DNA of 64,000 bases, from positions 179,281,051 to 179,345,050 of the forward strand of contig CM061138.1 in the NCBI GenBank assembly GCA_030789695.1, in the 5' to 3' direction. Made by a program: the position numbers and the translations under genes. Positions 22,853 through 34,391 of the stretch are shown here, one piece after another. The notes below the pieces were generated by a model that was not told the origin of the DNA, did no database searches, and worked only from the letters and a program-made list of their open reading frames with translations. The DNA comes from Scilla litardierei (Eukaryota; Streptophyta; Magnoliopsida; Asparagales; Asparagaceae). Within the stretch, counting starts at the first letter, position 1. Every line of letters starts with the position of its first letter.

Positions 22853-23100
22853 GATACAATATGTTCTAGAGGAGCAAGACGTGCTCGAAACTCTGAAGAA
22901 CATAATGATTGAACCAGAGTTGGGCACTACGGCCCAACACAGAAGAGACAAGGAAGATTTCGATGCTTGGTCTCAGAAGAACAAGATTGATCGCATTACG
23001 TTGTTGTCCAGTATGGCCGATGATATAATGCGCATCTTTCGAGAGCATGACCTAGCCATGGACATATGGTCCAAGCTAGAGGAGAAGTTTGGTGGCACCT
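22853..23100 (+). pseudogene. Copia gag, second segment
   Basis: This continues the gag frame of 13495-13585 after the LARD. Motifs include DVLETLKNIM, RDKEDFDAW and DIWSKLEEKFGGT, matching the UBN2-type gag core of copia elements. It ends at the insertion site of the gag-only element, whose TSD CACCT is 23096-23100. The frame resumes unshifted at 29620. Confidence 0.88.
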
Positions 23101-24697
23101 TGATTCTGGAAGAATATTGCGTTTATTTGCCCCTCATTTGATCGTATTTTGCGTATATTTAATGTCTATTCGGTCTCTAATATGTGTATTCTTGAAATAT
23201 CATTTAATTTTAGTGCATATCGCTTATTTATACGCAAAATACTAATTTTGGGCCTAATTTTGTCTTCATTTTATTTTTCAGGAGAAGCTTGCAATTTTCC
23301 GAATCCAACGGCTATTTTTCCATATTTTTCGGAGATCGGAGCAATTTTTGGAGAATAAAAAGGCCCAATAAAGCTATTGGAAAAGATTAAAAAAAAGAAA
23401 AAAAAATAAAAAAAAAGAATTAAAGGGGGGGCCCGCCTGTGCAAACAGGCGGAACCCACCCACCTGTTACAGGCGGGACCCGCCCGCCTGTACAGGCGGG
23501 CGCTGGCCCGCCTGTTACAGGCGGGCTTGGGCCCGCCTGTTTAACAGGCGGGCTCTGGCCCGCCTGTTTACAGGCGGGTCACGTCCGCCTGTTACAGGCG
23601 GGTCAAACCCGCCTGTTTAACAGGCGGGTCAAACCCGCCTGTCCACACAGGCGGGCGCCCGCCCGCGTTTACCACGCGGGCGGCGCCCGCCAGGCCCAGT
23701 TGACCCGTCAGTTCTCTTTTGACTGCTGACTGGGTTGCGGGTCTGCAGCCAGCAGACCCGCAAGCCCAATAAGCCTAAATTTCCTATAAATAGTGGGTTT
23801 TAGCTCATAACTTGATGATCCATGCTCCAAATTGAGTGAAACAAGTTTTGGGGGCTTCTCCCCCAAATTCCAGAGGAGTTGGAGCAGCTTTGGGAGAATT
23901 TTGGAGACGTTTGGGCATCATTTTGGGTGATTTCCTTCCACTTTTCTATGTTTTAATTAGTTTTGTATTGAAGTTTGTATTAAACGATGTTTGTATTAAT
24001 GAAAATCGTTGTTTTTATTACCATGGCTAGCTAAATATCATGTGATTGTGTTGTGTGGAAGCTAGTATTGATGGGTTTCATGTTTTCATTTCTTCATAGC
24101 ACTCGTTTTAATCGAAAATGTTGAATACGTCGTTTTCCGCTTTCTTAATTAATTACGCGCTATCCGTGAGGAATCCGCTTAGGATGACATGCCGCGAGGC
24201 ATCGTCTATGTGCACAAACCCGTAGAGGGGCCCAAGGAGGGTGATGAACCGTGAGGTTCATCTATTTATATGTCATTGTCTTGAAAAACGACCGATTCGA
24301 TGTTTATGTAATTTGCTAAAAAATCACCGTTTTCAAAGTTAAATCTTCCGATCCCCATACCTTGGCATGGATGAGGGATTGAGTTACCCATGAAGAATGA
24401 TTACCATGAGACCCTACAACACTAACGAAAACACAACACACTCACATTTTTACCGTATTATTTTTACAATATTTACTTTCGTAATTTTTCGTACCCGTTT
24501 TACTTTAAACAAAAACCCAACCAAAAATTCACCTTCAAAGGGTGGTTCATACTTCATTATCATTTCCAAGCAAGTTTTAGGTTGTAAAATTTGTAGAATA
24601 GTTTGTCCCTGTGGAATACGACCCTGGACTCACCAGGTTTACTACTTGACCGACTTCCTATACTTGGGATTATCAGTACAACTTTTTGGAACAGTCA
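23101..24697 (+). repeat. 5' LTR of the gag-only element
   Basis: TG...CA, 1597 bp. The GC-rich palindrome array (23428-23694) lies in U3. TATAAATAG follows at 23785-23793, about 90 bp downstream of the array. Confidence 0.93.
23428..23694. repeat. GC-rich palindrome array in U3, CCCGCCTG type
   Basis: Repeated CCCGCCTG, short T/A spacer, CAGGCGGG. A perfect instance is at 23507-23525 with spacer TTA; others have TTTAA or a single T. The equivalent array in the 3' LTR (about 28336-28610) differs in unit number, including a duplicated CCCGCGTTTACCACGCGGG unit, although the flanks are almost identical. Unit turnover is thus faster than point mutation here. Confidence 0.9.
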
Positions 24698-24703
24698 AGT
24701 TTT

Positions 24704-24720
24704 TGGCGCCGTTGCCGGGG
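24704..24720 (+). promoter_or_regulatory. Primer binding site, tRNA-Asp type
   Basis: TGGCGCCGTTGCCGGGG begins six bases after the LTR. This is the primer site typical of Athila-clade Ty3/gypsy elements. The truncated form TGGCGCCGTTGCC is found on the minus strand at 46115-46127. Confidence 0.88.
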
Positions 24721-25328
24721 ACAACGGTCTATAATTTCTACACTTTCTAATTAGCTTGGAAATTTTGGTGATATTTGTCCACTTTTTGTGTATATATTCT
24801 GTGTATATCCGTATTTTTAGTTTTTTTCCCCTTTAGTTATTCTTTTTTTACGTTTTCCTTTATTTTTCTGGTTAGAGTGTCCCATCTTCTAGTGTATGAT
24901 TTAAAATTTCTTTATTTTACACTTTGAAGTCATTTTTCTTTATATATTTTTTTAACTTTTACGTTTTACTTTTACTTTTTTACTTTCATTTTTTTTACTT
25001 TTACTTTTCTTAGTGTGTGATTTAAAATTTCTTTATTTTTCACTTTTAAGTCATTTTGTTTTCTTTATATTTTTATTTTATCATTTTTTTACTTTTACTT
25101 TTTACTTTTATTTTATTTTTTTACTTTTACTTTTACTTTTTTTTTAAATTTTTTTACTTTACTTTCTAGAATAAAAAAATTAATATATTTTATTTTCTTT
25201 ATATTTTAATTTTTTTACTTTTACCTTTTACTTTTACCTTTTAATTTTTTTACTTTTACTTTACTTTAAATTTTTTTTTTTTCTGTTATCCAAAAAAAAT
25301 TTGTAAAACTTAAAAAAAATCTTTTTTA
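24721..25328 (+). other. T-rich leader of the gag-only element
   Basis: About 500 bases (24830-25320) consist largely of TTTTACTTTTAC-like repeats with long T-runs. There is no ORF. The RNA would be U-rich directly upstream of the gag start at 25329. Confidence 0.8.
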
Positions 25329-26717
25329 ATGGATAGTGATGCAATCATTTCAGACTTTCTTTCGGGGTTAATTCAAATCCTACCAGTTTTCCATGGTTCG
25401 GAAGAGGAGAACCCACATTTACATTTACAAAAGTTTGAAACAATTTGCCGCACTATATTTGGTGGGAATGCTTGCATTAATGACTTATTTCTTCGATACT
25501 TCCCATATTCTTTGAGAGATTTTGCTATGCTTTGGTTTGAAACATTGACGTTTGACTCGGATTTTACTTGGTTGTCTTTTCAGGCTGAATTTCTTCGAGT
25601 ATTTTTTCCTCTCTTCTTTGCGCAGGTACAGGAGCGGCAGGCCACGAAGCACCAAATAGCGAGTTTTGCTCAAACTGACGAGGAGGCATACTATCAAGCT
25701 TGGCAGAGGTTCAATGACTTGATGCTTACATGTCCACACCACAGCTTCCACGATGATCATCTCCTACAGATCTTCTACATGGGATTACTGGCTTCTGCAC
25801 GGGATTTCGTGCAGACAAGCTGCAATGGAGAATTCTTTGCTTATTCGACCGAGGAAGCATGTTGGTACTTGAATGATCTTGCTGAGTATGAGTTTGCACT
25901 CCAACAGGTCGACAGTCAGCCTGAGGTTCTGCCTGAGGTCTCCATCCATTGTGACCCTATGGAAGAACTTGACGAGCATATTGATGGGGGACATTGGAGC
26001 CAAAAGAAAGAGGATGAACAACCACCACTTGAGGAGCAAGAGGAGATGGATGATGCGGTGCGTATTGACCTTGAGGGAATCTACTTTGATGATGACGAGG
26101 AGAATATATGCGAGGGAGCGAGCTTACAGACCGAGATGGAGCCCGAGCCATACATTCTTCCTACTTCCATGCAGCAATTCCCACTTCCTTCACCGCAGGA
26201 CGAGATTGATAGCGATTACGAGATGATCTACATTGAGCCGGCGCTGTCTTACCGTCCAGATCCACTTCCGCAGACACTTCTTCCTCACGAGGCAGAGCAT
26301 CAGATCAAGCTTAGCGACACACATCAGGGGAGTTCCCACAGTTCCATGCCCTATATTATTGAATCACGAATTTCAATTCCATATACTTTAGATTCAAAAT
26401 GTCGTCAATTGAATTTAAATTCTTTAGTTAATTTTGATGACTCATTTTGGAACACTTTTGTTACAGGGCATGAGAACAATGCTTGGATTGATGCAGCTCG
26501 TCTGGGAGTTGCATTGCTGGAATCCAAGAAGGCCGGTGGAGGCCTAATTTCACAGCAGCTGGCTGAGGAGCGCACGGAGCTGATCGTGCAGATGCCACCT
26601 CTGCTAGATATTCTGGATCCTCCATTTGTGATGGAGTTTGCACCTTCACCATACTCGACGCCTAGCGCTTATTGGATGTCAACTATTGCACACATGCCTT
26701 TGGCGTCGCCCTCTTGA
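25329..26717 (+). CDS. Athila-type Gag with acidic tail and WNTF module
   Basis: A 462-codon open frame, probably the structural Gag protein of the element. Residues of about 15-190 fit the Retrotrans_gag pattern of Athila-type elements: VFHGSEEENPHLHLQKFE, LRYFPYSLRDFAMLWFETL, EAYYQAWQRFNDLMLTCPHH, FYMGLL and STEEACWYLNDLAEYEFALQ. No CCHC knuckle follows. Instead there is a Glu/Asp/Pro-rich tract of about 150 residues and then a C-terminal module with DSFWNTF and ILDPPF. The frame stops at TGA 26715-26717. The same frame stays open for 29 more codons to 26807 and ends in ISDPPFGRLW, which resembles the end of the protein encoded at 45864-44356. The TGA may therefore be a late nonsense mutation. 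It lies in a recently inserted element and is otherwise intact. Confidence 0.85.
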   Translation: MDSDAIISDFLSGLIQILPVFHGSEEENPHLHLQKFETICRTIFGGNACINDLFLRYFPYSLRDFAMLWFETLTFDSDFTWLSFQAEFLRVFFPLFFAQVQERQATKHQIASFAQTDEEAYYQAWQRFNDLMLTCPHHSFHDDHLLQIFYMGLLASARDFVQTSCNGEFFAYSTEEACWYLNDLAEYEFALQQVDSQPEVLPEVSIHCDPMEELDEHIDGGHWSQKKEDEQPPLEEQEEMDDAVRIDLEGIYFDDDEENICEGASLQTEMEPEPYILPTSMQQFPLPSPQDEIDSDYEMIYIEPALSYRPDPLPQTLLPHEAEHQIKLSDTHQGSSHSSMPYIIESRISIPYTLDSKCRQLNLNSLVNFDDSFWNTFVTGHENNAWIDAARLGVALLESKKAGGGLISQQLAEERTELIVQMPPLLDILDPPFVMEFAPSPYSTPSAYWMSTIAHMPLASPS

Positions 26718-28008
26718 GCGCTGACGGAGGATATACACAAGGAACTTCTGGAACAAATTCCTCCACCGATTGGTATCAGTGATCCTCCATTTGGGAGGCT
26801 ATGGTGATCTCTTCCCTTTTTACCCTTATACGTTGTTATATATTTGAAAGGGAAGCTTTTTGTTTATGCATTCATATATTCTGATCTCCAAATTGTATTC
26901 TACCACGCTTTAAACATTGAGGACAATGTTCATTTTAAGTTGGGGGGAGGAAGTAGTAAACAATAAAATATATATGTTTTGCATAAACAACCTATATAGT
27001 TTGCATAAAGAAATGTTGTTAAAAAAAATTTCATATGCTTGTATAATAAAAAAGAGTGTTGTGTTTTTACCCAAACCATCTTTATATGTCCCTTTGAAGT
27101 GAAAATTCCAACATGTCTAAATTGAACACCCTTATTCATTATTGTAAAATAGATTAAGAATGTTTTACCCCTGCGTAGAATTTTAAATTATCATGACTTT
27201 CATGTAAATTAGTGCATGTATCCGCAATTGTAATCTCATGAAACTATTGTTTGGTTTAGGCAATTTCATATCACGTATGCGTTTATGAATTGGTAATTAT
27301 GTGAAGAAGGTTATAAATTCTCAAGATAAAGCCAACCACATACACAAGCTTGCTGATTAGTAGATGATGGAGAATTTTACTCAAACTTGTCTCATGTCAA
27401 AAAAAAGCCAAAGAAAAGCCAAAAAAAGTTGAATAAAATGCACCGTTCTTCCAGCTTCTTTTAGTAGTCGGGTCCTCGTGCCTCAGGAAGCATGGGTATT
27501 CGCGCCGAAAAGGGAAGTATGGGTGAGTGCATAATAATCTTTAGACATTCCGAGTTATTAAGTCTGAGGGGTTTTCAAACCTAATGCCCTATGACCGTCT
27601 GGTTTGGGAGTCATTGACCTAACGCTCGTTACATGGATTGCTCTAAAAAGTTTATTAAAAAAGGAAAAAGAAAAAAAAATAAAAAAGAAAAAAAATACAA
27701 AAAGAGATGAGATATTTTTGAGTATATTCAAGATCATGATTTGGATGTTGTGATGGCCTAATCCTAGGAAATTTACATCCTAGGACACGTGATTACCTAT
27801 TGATTAAACAAATGCAATTTGTGCGATACCGAATATCTGTGGATTGAGATAAAATTGTAGATTATTGCATTAGTCCATGAGAACCCATGATAGTTATTAA
27901 ACTTTGTTGGGTAATAGTATTCTTAATTCATTTTTTTGGGTGTATAACATATTTTTGGAATATTCGCTTATTTTGCTAAGAGACTAGCAAAAAGCTAGTT
28001 GGGGGGTG
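26718..28008 (+). other. 3' non-coding region with two polypurine tracts
   Basis: A PPT-like AAGTTGGGGGGAGGAAG lies at about 26937-26953, preceded by GAGGACAATGTTCATTTT. A second G-run, GTTGGGGGGTG, ends at 28008 directly before the 3' LTR and is the true PPT by position. Between them are an A-rich tract (27650-27707) and AT-rich DNA without ORFs. The C-terminal extension of the gag frame occupies 26718-26807. Confidence 0.8.
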
Positions 28009-29614
28009 TGATTCTGGAAGAATATTGCGTTTATTTGCCCCTCATTTGATCGTATTTTGCGTATATTTAATGTCTATTCGGTCTCTAATATGTGTATTCT
28101 TGAAATATCATTTAATTTTAGTGCATATCGCTTATTTATACGCAAAATACTAATTTTGGGCCTAATTTTGTCTTCATTTTATTTTTCAGGAGAAGCTTGC
28201 AATTTTCCGAATCCAACGGCTATTTTTCCATATTTTTCGGAGATCGGAGCAATTTTTGGAGAATAAAAGGCCCAATAAAGCTATTGGAAAAGATTAAAAA
28301 AATAAAAATAAAAAAAAAAAGAATTAAAGGGGGGGCCCGCCTGTGCAAACAGGCGGGACCCGCCCGCCTGTTACAGGCGGGCCCCGCCCGCCTGTTACAG
28401 GCGGGCCCCACCCGCCTGTACAGGCGGGCCCCGCCCGGCTTGGGCCCGCCTGTTTAACAGGCGGGCTCTGGCCCGCCTGTTTACAGGCGGGTCAAGCCCG
28501 CCTGTTTAACAGGCGGGTCAAACCCGCCTGTCCACACAGGCGGGCGCCCGCCCGCGTTTACCACGCGGGCGGCGCCCGCCCGCGTTTACCACGCGGGCGG
28601 CGCCCGCCAGGCCCAGTTGACCCGTCAGTTCTCTTTTGACTGCTGACTGGGTTGCGGGTCTGCAGCCAGCAGACCCGCAAGCCCAATAAGCCTAAATTTC
28701 CTATAAATAGTGGGTTTTGGCTCATAACTTGATGATCCATGCTCCAAATTGAGTGAAACAAGTTTTGGGGGCTTCTCCCCCAAATTCCAGAGGAGTTGGA
28801 GCAGCTTTGGGAGAATTTTGGAGACGTTTGGGCATCATTTTGGGTGATTTCCTTCCACTTTTCTATGTTTTAATTAGTTTTGTATTGAAGTTTGTATTAA
28901 ACGATGTTTGTATTAATGAAAATCGTTGTTTTTATTACCATGGCTAGCTAAATATCATGTGATTGTGTTGTGTGGAAGCTAGTATTGATGGGTTTCATGT
29001 TTTCATTTCTTCATAGCACTCGTTTTAATCGAAAATGTTGAATACGTCGTTTTCCGCTTTCTTAATTAATTACGCGCTATCCGTGAGGAATCCGCTTAGG
29101 ATGACATGCCGCGAGGCATCGTCTATGTGCACAAACCCGTAGAGGGGCCCAAGGAGGGTGATGAACCACGAGGTTCATCTATTTATATGTCATTGTCTTG
29201 AAAAACGACCGATTCGATGTTTATGTAATTTGCTAAAAAATCACCGTTTTCAAAGTTAAACCTTCCGATCCCCATACCTTGGCATGGATGAGGGATTGAG
29301 TTACCCATGAAGAATGATTACCATGAGACCCTACAACACTAACGAAAACACAACACACTCACATTTTTACCGTATTATTTTTAAAATATTTACTTTCGTA
29401 ATTTTTCGTACCCGTTTTACCTTAAACAAAAACCCAACAAAAAATTCACCTTCAAAGGGTGGTTCATACTTCATTATCATTTCCAAGCAAGTTTTAGGTT
29501 GTAAAATTTGTAGAATAGTTTGTCCCTGTGGAATACGACCCTGGACTCACCAGGTTTACTACTTGACCGACTTCCTATACTTGGGATTATCAGTACAACT
29601 TTTTGGAACAGTCA
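28009..29614 (+). repeat. 3' LTR of the gag-only element
   Basis: 1606 bp, TGATTCTGG...ACAGTCA, followed by TSD CACCT (29615-29619). TATAAATAG is at 28702-28710. It differs from the 5' LTR mainly in the unit composition of the palindrome array. Confidence 0.93.
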
Positions 29615-30059
29615 CACCTCGGTGACTAAACTTCGCTCTTTAACTATAAGATTCGATTCGTACAAAAAGCGTCGAGATCATTCTATGGGAATGCATCTAC
29701 GACACATGGCGAATCTTATTTCAGAGTTAAAGGATGCAGGTCATGTGCTCACTGATGAGCAACAAATCCAAGCGGTCATACGTTCCCTACCAATAGAATG
29801 GGAACAAATGAAGATGCATCTCACTCATAATGAGAGCATCAAGAATTTCAGTAATGTTTCTAAGCACCTCGAGTTAGAGGAAGAGCGGCTTGCGGCTGCC
29901 AAGCCAAGTGCAAAAGTGCACATGGTTGCTAGTTCCTAACACGGAGGAAAGAAACGTAAACATTACTCGAAGTTTGCTAATGACCAGCAAAAGCAACCAA
30001 TGTCTACCTAGGAACCCAAACAGAAGGGTGGGAACAAGAAATGGCACAAGAAGAAAGAC
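29615..30059 (+). pseudogene. Copia gag, third segment
   Basis: This continues the copia gag frame after the gag-only element. It encodes the rest of the UBN2-type core (HLRHMANLISELKDAGHVL and EEERLAAAK). Two nonsense codons follow in frame, TAA at 29937-29939 and TAG at 30009-30011, in the basic stretch before the zinc knuckle. The same frame then continues into pol at 30060. Confidence 0.88.
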
Positions 30060-31802
30060 TTGAAGAGGATCAAGTGCTTCAAGTGCAACAAGTTAGGTCA
30101 CTATGCCCGTTCTTGTACGGATGGAGGTGACAAGGTAACTTGTAATGCTAGTTACATATGTGTTTCTAGTTCAATATTTCTTGTGGAATCTAATCCATTT
30201 TGGATAATTGATTCAGGTGCCACCAACCACATAGCAAGGGACAGACGGTCCTTCGTGGAGTATCATCGGATACCCCAAGGAACGAAGTGGACATATGTAG
30301 AAAACAACACACGTGTTGAAGTGAAAGGTGTTGGGACGTGCAAGCTTTTCTTGGATAACGGCCGCACTATCCTACTTCATGATGTTCTCTTCGCTCCGGA
30401 TATTCGAAGGAATATTATATCTGTGGTCATTTTAATGGGTCTTGGTTATAGTTGGTTCTTTCATTGTTGTAAAGTGGACTTGTCTTGTAATAATTCTTTA
30501 ATTGGTTCTGGGTATGTTTTCAAAGGATTTGTTGTATTAAATACAATGTATGATTCCTCATTTTATAATGAAAATTTCCTTGTTGCAAATTCATCAAATT
30601 ATGAGTCAGATGTAATTTGTTGGCATGCAAGGCTTGGTCACATTGGACCAACACGAATGGATAGACTTGCCAAACATGACCTTCTATCCAATGTTTCAAA
30701 GGTCAAAATGTCAACTTGCGAACATTGCCTTGTAGGGAAATCTTGTCGCAAGCCGTTTGGAACCAGCACAAGGGCCGAGGTTCCATTACAGCTCATCCAT
30801 TCGGACATATGTGGTCTGATGAATGTCAAGACAAGACGCGGGAAGTCCTATTTCATCACTTTTATTGATGACTTCACCCGATTCGGTCATATCTATTTGA
30901 TATCCCACAAAAGTGAAGCATTAACCTGCTTTAAAAACTATATGAGTTTGGTAGAAAATCAATTAGATCGCAAGATTAAGGTCTTGCAAACCGATAGAGG
31001 CGGTGAATACCAATCAACAAGTTTTAAGGAACTTTGTGATGAAAAAGGCATAGTTCATCAGGTAACTATTCCTTATACTCCGCAACAAAATGGTGTTGCA
31101 GAAAGGAGGAATAGGACTTTAATGGACATGGTCCGTTCAATGATGGCGCAAGCCAACTTGCCAATCACCTTTTGGGGTGATGCATTATTGACGGCCGCTT
31201 TCATTTTGAATCGCGTACCCTCGAAATCAGTTAGCTCCACTCCTTATGAGTTGTGTAACCAAAGGTCTCCTGACTTAAGCATATTAAAACCTTGGGGGTG
31301 TGCATCCTATGCACATATTTCCTCCCATAAGTATGGCGAACTTGGGCCAAGGGGGAGGAAATGTATCTTTATACGATACGTAGAAAACTCCAAAGGTTAT
31401 GTTTTCATTGGTCAGGAAGACAATGGAGGACTAATTGAATTTGAGTCGAGGGATGTCACTTTCTTGGAAAACGAGTTTCCAAGACAGGGCGAGATAAGTC
31501 AGAACTTATCTCTATTTGAGATTTATGATCAAGAAGGATTACCTCATTCGAGTGGGAGAATTCTTGGTGAAGATGAAAATACGTTTCAACCTTCACCAAT
31601 GGATGATACGAATGATGCGAATCCTACTCCATAAGGGAATAATGATCCAAGTGGGAGCATTTCTAACGACATTCCAAGTGGGAGTGATATTAGAATTGAT
31701 CTAAATTCGAGTCAACAAGGACGTGAAGAATCTCAAATACGACGTAGTAGTCGTACAAGGTTAGCTCCTCTAAGATTTGAGGATGAATTCTCACAAACCT
31801 TT
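30060..31802 (+). pseudogene. Copia zinc knuckle, protease and integrase
   Basis: In order: CCHC knuckle CFKCNKLGHYARSC; aspartic protease motif WIIDSGATNH; GAG-pre-integrase zinc-binding region (CWHARLGHIGPTRMDRLA, then CEHCLVGKSCRKPFG); integrase core with HSDICG, LQTDRGGEY and QQNGVAERRNR supplying the D, D and E residues. The order protease-integrase-RT is that of Ty1/copia. The frame is interrupted once, by TAA at 31632-31634 in the variable linker, and then runs on in the same frame into the RT. Confidence 0.93.
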
Positions 31803-33045
31803 ATGACTTTACTACAAGAAGATGACGAGCCTGCTACTTTCAAACAGGCCGTATCATGCCCTGCAAAAGACAAATGGATAGAAGCGATGAAGGAGGAATT
31901 AGAATCCATGAAAGTTAACCAATTCTGGGACTCGGTTGACTTACCCAGAGGACGTAGAGCTATTGGGAACAAATGGGTTCTCAAGATCAAGCATAAGGCT
32001 GATGGCTCTATAGACAGATATAAAGCTCGCCTTGTCGCGAAAGGTTTTACGCAACAGGAAGGGATAGACTACGAAGAGACCTTCTCACCTGTTGTTTGGT
32101 TTACCTCGATTCGCTTGATTCTGGCTTTGGTAGCTTGCTTAGACCTCGAATTACATCAAATGGATGTAAAGACTGCCTTTCTCAATGGAGAATTGGACGA
32201 GGAGATCTATATGGAACAACCAACAGGGTTTGTAAAAGAAGGAAACGAACATAAGGTTTGTAAACTTCGTAAGTCCATATATGGTCTTAAACATTCCTCG
32301 AGGCAATGGTATATACGATTTCAAGAAGTTGTCTTATCAAATGGTTTTACCATGCTTGATGAAGATAGCTATGTATATATCAAGAGGATCAAAAGCAAGT
32401 ATGTTATTATGTCTCTATATGTAGATGACATTTTAATAGCCGGAAATGACAAGGGCTTTGTGATGGATATCAAGGCTTGGCTTTCATCAGTATTTGAGAT
32501 GAAAGACATGGAAGAAGCCGCATATATCCTTGGAGTTAAGATTTCAAGGAATCGTTCGAAGAAACTTCTTTCTCTTTCACAAGAGACTTATATAAAGAAG
32601 GTTCTAGAACGTTATAATATGCAGGACTGTAAGTCCATTGATACTCCAATAAGCAAATGCGATAATTCATGTCTGAAGATGTGTCCTAAGAACCAAAAGG
32701 AAAAGGAAATTATGGAAAAAGTTCCATATTCCAGTGCAGTTGGTAGTCTTATGTACGCTATGATGTGTACAAGACCGGACATCTGTTTTTCCGTTGGAAT
32801 GGTAAGTCGTTACCAATCCAATCCAGGGCAAGCACACTGGAAAGCGTTTAAGAGGATAATGCGGTATCTTAAAGGGACTGTGGACTATGCTTTATGCTAT
32901 CAAGGAAATGCCTTGAGGCTCGAAGGCTACACTGATGCTGATTGGGCGGGTGATCTCGATGAGCGACGATCAACCTCAGGACATGTTTTTCTACTCGGAT
33001 CTGGTGCAATATCCTGGAGTAGCAAGAAACAATCCTGCATTGTAC
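31803..33045 (+). pseudogene. Copia reverse transcriptase and RNase H start
   Basis: The RT begins with the standard copia motif KQAVSCPAKDKWIEAMKEEL, then NKWVLKIKHKADGSIDRYKA, LHQMDVKTAFLNGELDEEIY, YGLKHSSRQWY and the catalytic YVDDIL. RNase H starts at GYTDADWAGD. All RT core motifs are intact. The frame is lost by an indel near 33045-33052: the continuation TMEAEFVAF is in another frame. Confidence 0.93.
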
Positions 33046-33388
33046 TTCAACTATGGAAGCCGAGTTTGTAGCATTTAGCATGGCAGTCTAAGAAGCTGTT
33101 TGATTTAGGAAGTTCTTAGACAAGCTAATTGATGCAAGTGACTCGGATGCTGTACCAATATACAGTGACAGTCAAGCATCTATAGCATATGTCAAAGATC
33201 CAAAGTTCCATTGTAAGACCAAACACATTGATATCCGCTACAAATTTGCAAAAGACTATGATAAGAACAAGAAGGTAGACATTAGATACATATCTACGCA
33301 TGAGATGATAGCGGATCCGCTTACGAAGGCGATCCCCAGAGATGTGTTTTACAAACACTTATCTTCTCAAGGATTGCGTAAGAGCTGA
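33046..33388 (+). pseudogene. Copia RNase H, C-terminal part
   Basis: Read in the shifted frame, this gives TMEAEFVAF, IYSDSQASIA, KTKHIDIRYKF and ADPLTKAIP, the end of copia RNase H. Nonsense codons TAA (33089-33091) and TGA (33101-33103) sit where family members have Q and W, both explained by C-to-T changes on one or the other strand. The natural stop is TGA 33386-33388. Confidence 0.88.
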
Positions 33389-34391
33389 GTTGTATCAATG
33401 TATATTCCCATGTCTATGAAAGATCAAATTTAATAAAAGAATAAGTTCTTTTTGACATTGCATATGAGTTTCTTGAAAATGTTTGTGTACATTTCTTTTA
33501 ATCTCAGCTGGTTTTTTTTGTATGTCGGACAGATTAAGGTTGGCTCTCTCACATGAGCAACCGCCTTTATTCTATCAGATGGATAAAATAAAGATGAGAC
33601 TTGTTTAAAGTCAAAATCATCAGACGGATGATTTAGAGTCATGACTTGAACAAAACGGTCGTATGAAAGATCTGCATCATATGGATGCTTACAAAAGATC
33701 TAAGAAGATTTTTTGAAATATTATCTGTCTTATGCGGGATGTGGGTCCAGGAAAGTAATGAGTAGTAAAAGGGACTCAAAGTCAGACATTGTGGTGTCTG
33801 ATCATCATCCTTACAACATCATTAAGACATACGCTCCCCTGGGAAAGGACTGATGTTGTAATACGTATTCATACTACGTATGCATTTGACCATTGGTTGT
33901 TTACTATTATGTGAGACCCAAAGACCACATGGGTCTTAACTAATTACGCTTATGGACTCTAATTGGTTCCTTTAGATTTGACTAGGTGGTTGCTATCTTA
34001 ACATGTTGCGTATGGACTATGGTCAATTCGGTCTGGCGGGGCATGTTAGAAAAGCGAGTCAAGTCAAAATCGAGAGGATCGCAAGAAGAGGAAGATTAAT
34101 TTCATATTCACATTTGAACTTTAGAGATTCAAAGCTGGCCAGCCAATTGTAATCCAGATGGGATTCAATTGTTGAATATAAAGTATAAGAAATGTGAAGA
34201 AATAATCTAGGGTAAAACATGTGTTACTCTACTCAACTTTGCACCCCCAAAGAGTGTTGTGTATCTCTAACAAGTGCACAACAGCGGACTCTATGCGCAT
34301 GACGGTCACACTGTCTATTTCTCGGTATGATAAATAGAAGAACTAAAGGAAAAGATGTTTCCTTACAATCCCCTCAAGTGTGAGTGGGAGA
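33389..34391 (+). other. Copia 3' UTR and PPT
   Basis: One kb of non-coding DNA separates pol from the 3' LTR. The PPT is TGAGTGGGAGA at 34381-34391, immediately before the LTR. No second ORF or envelope-like frame is seen. Confidence 0.8.

Larger units (their letters stand above)
23101..29614 (+). mobile_element. Gag-only Athila-like element (TR-GAG type)
   Basis: LTRs of 1597 bp (23101-24697) and 1606 bp (28009-29614) begin TGATTCTGG and end ACAGTCA. CACCT flanks both sides (23096-23100 and 29615-29619). The PBS TGGCGCCGTTGCCGGGG at 24704 is complementary in type to tRNA-Asp, as in Athila and relatives. A single gag ORF (25329-26717) is followed by 1.3 kb of non-coding DNA and a PPT. There is no protease, RT or integrase, so it must be mobilised in trans. 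The LTRs are almost identical outside the palindrome array, indicating recent insertion. Confidence 0.93.

Noticed and set aside
25329..26717. A single-copy host gene
   Set aside because: It lies between a PBS and a PPT within a TSD-flanked LTR element and has an Athila-type gag core.
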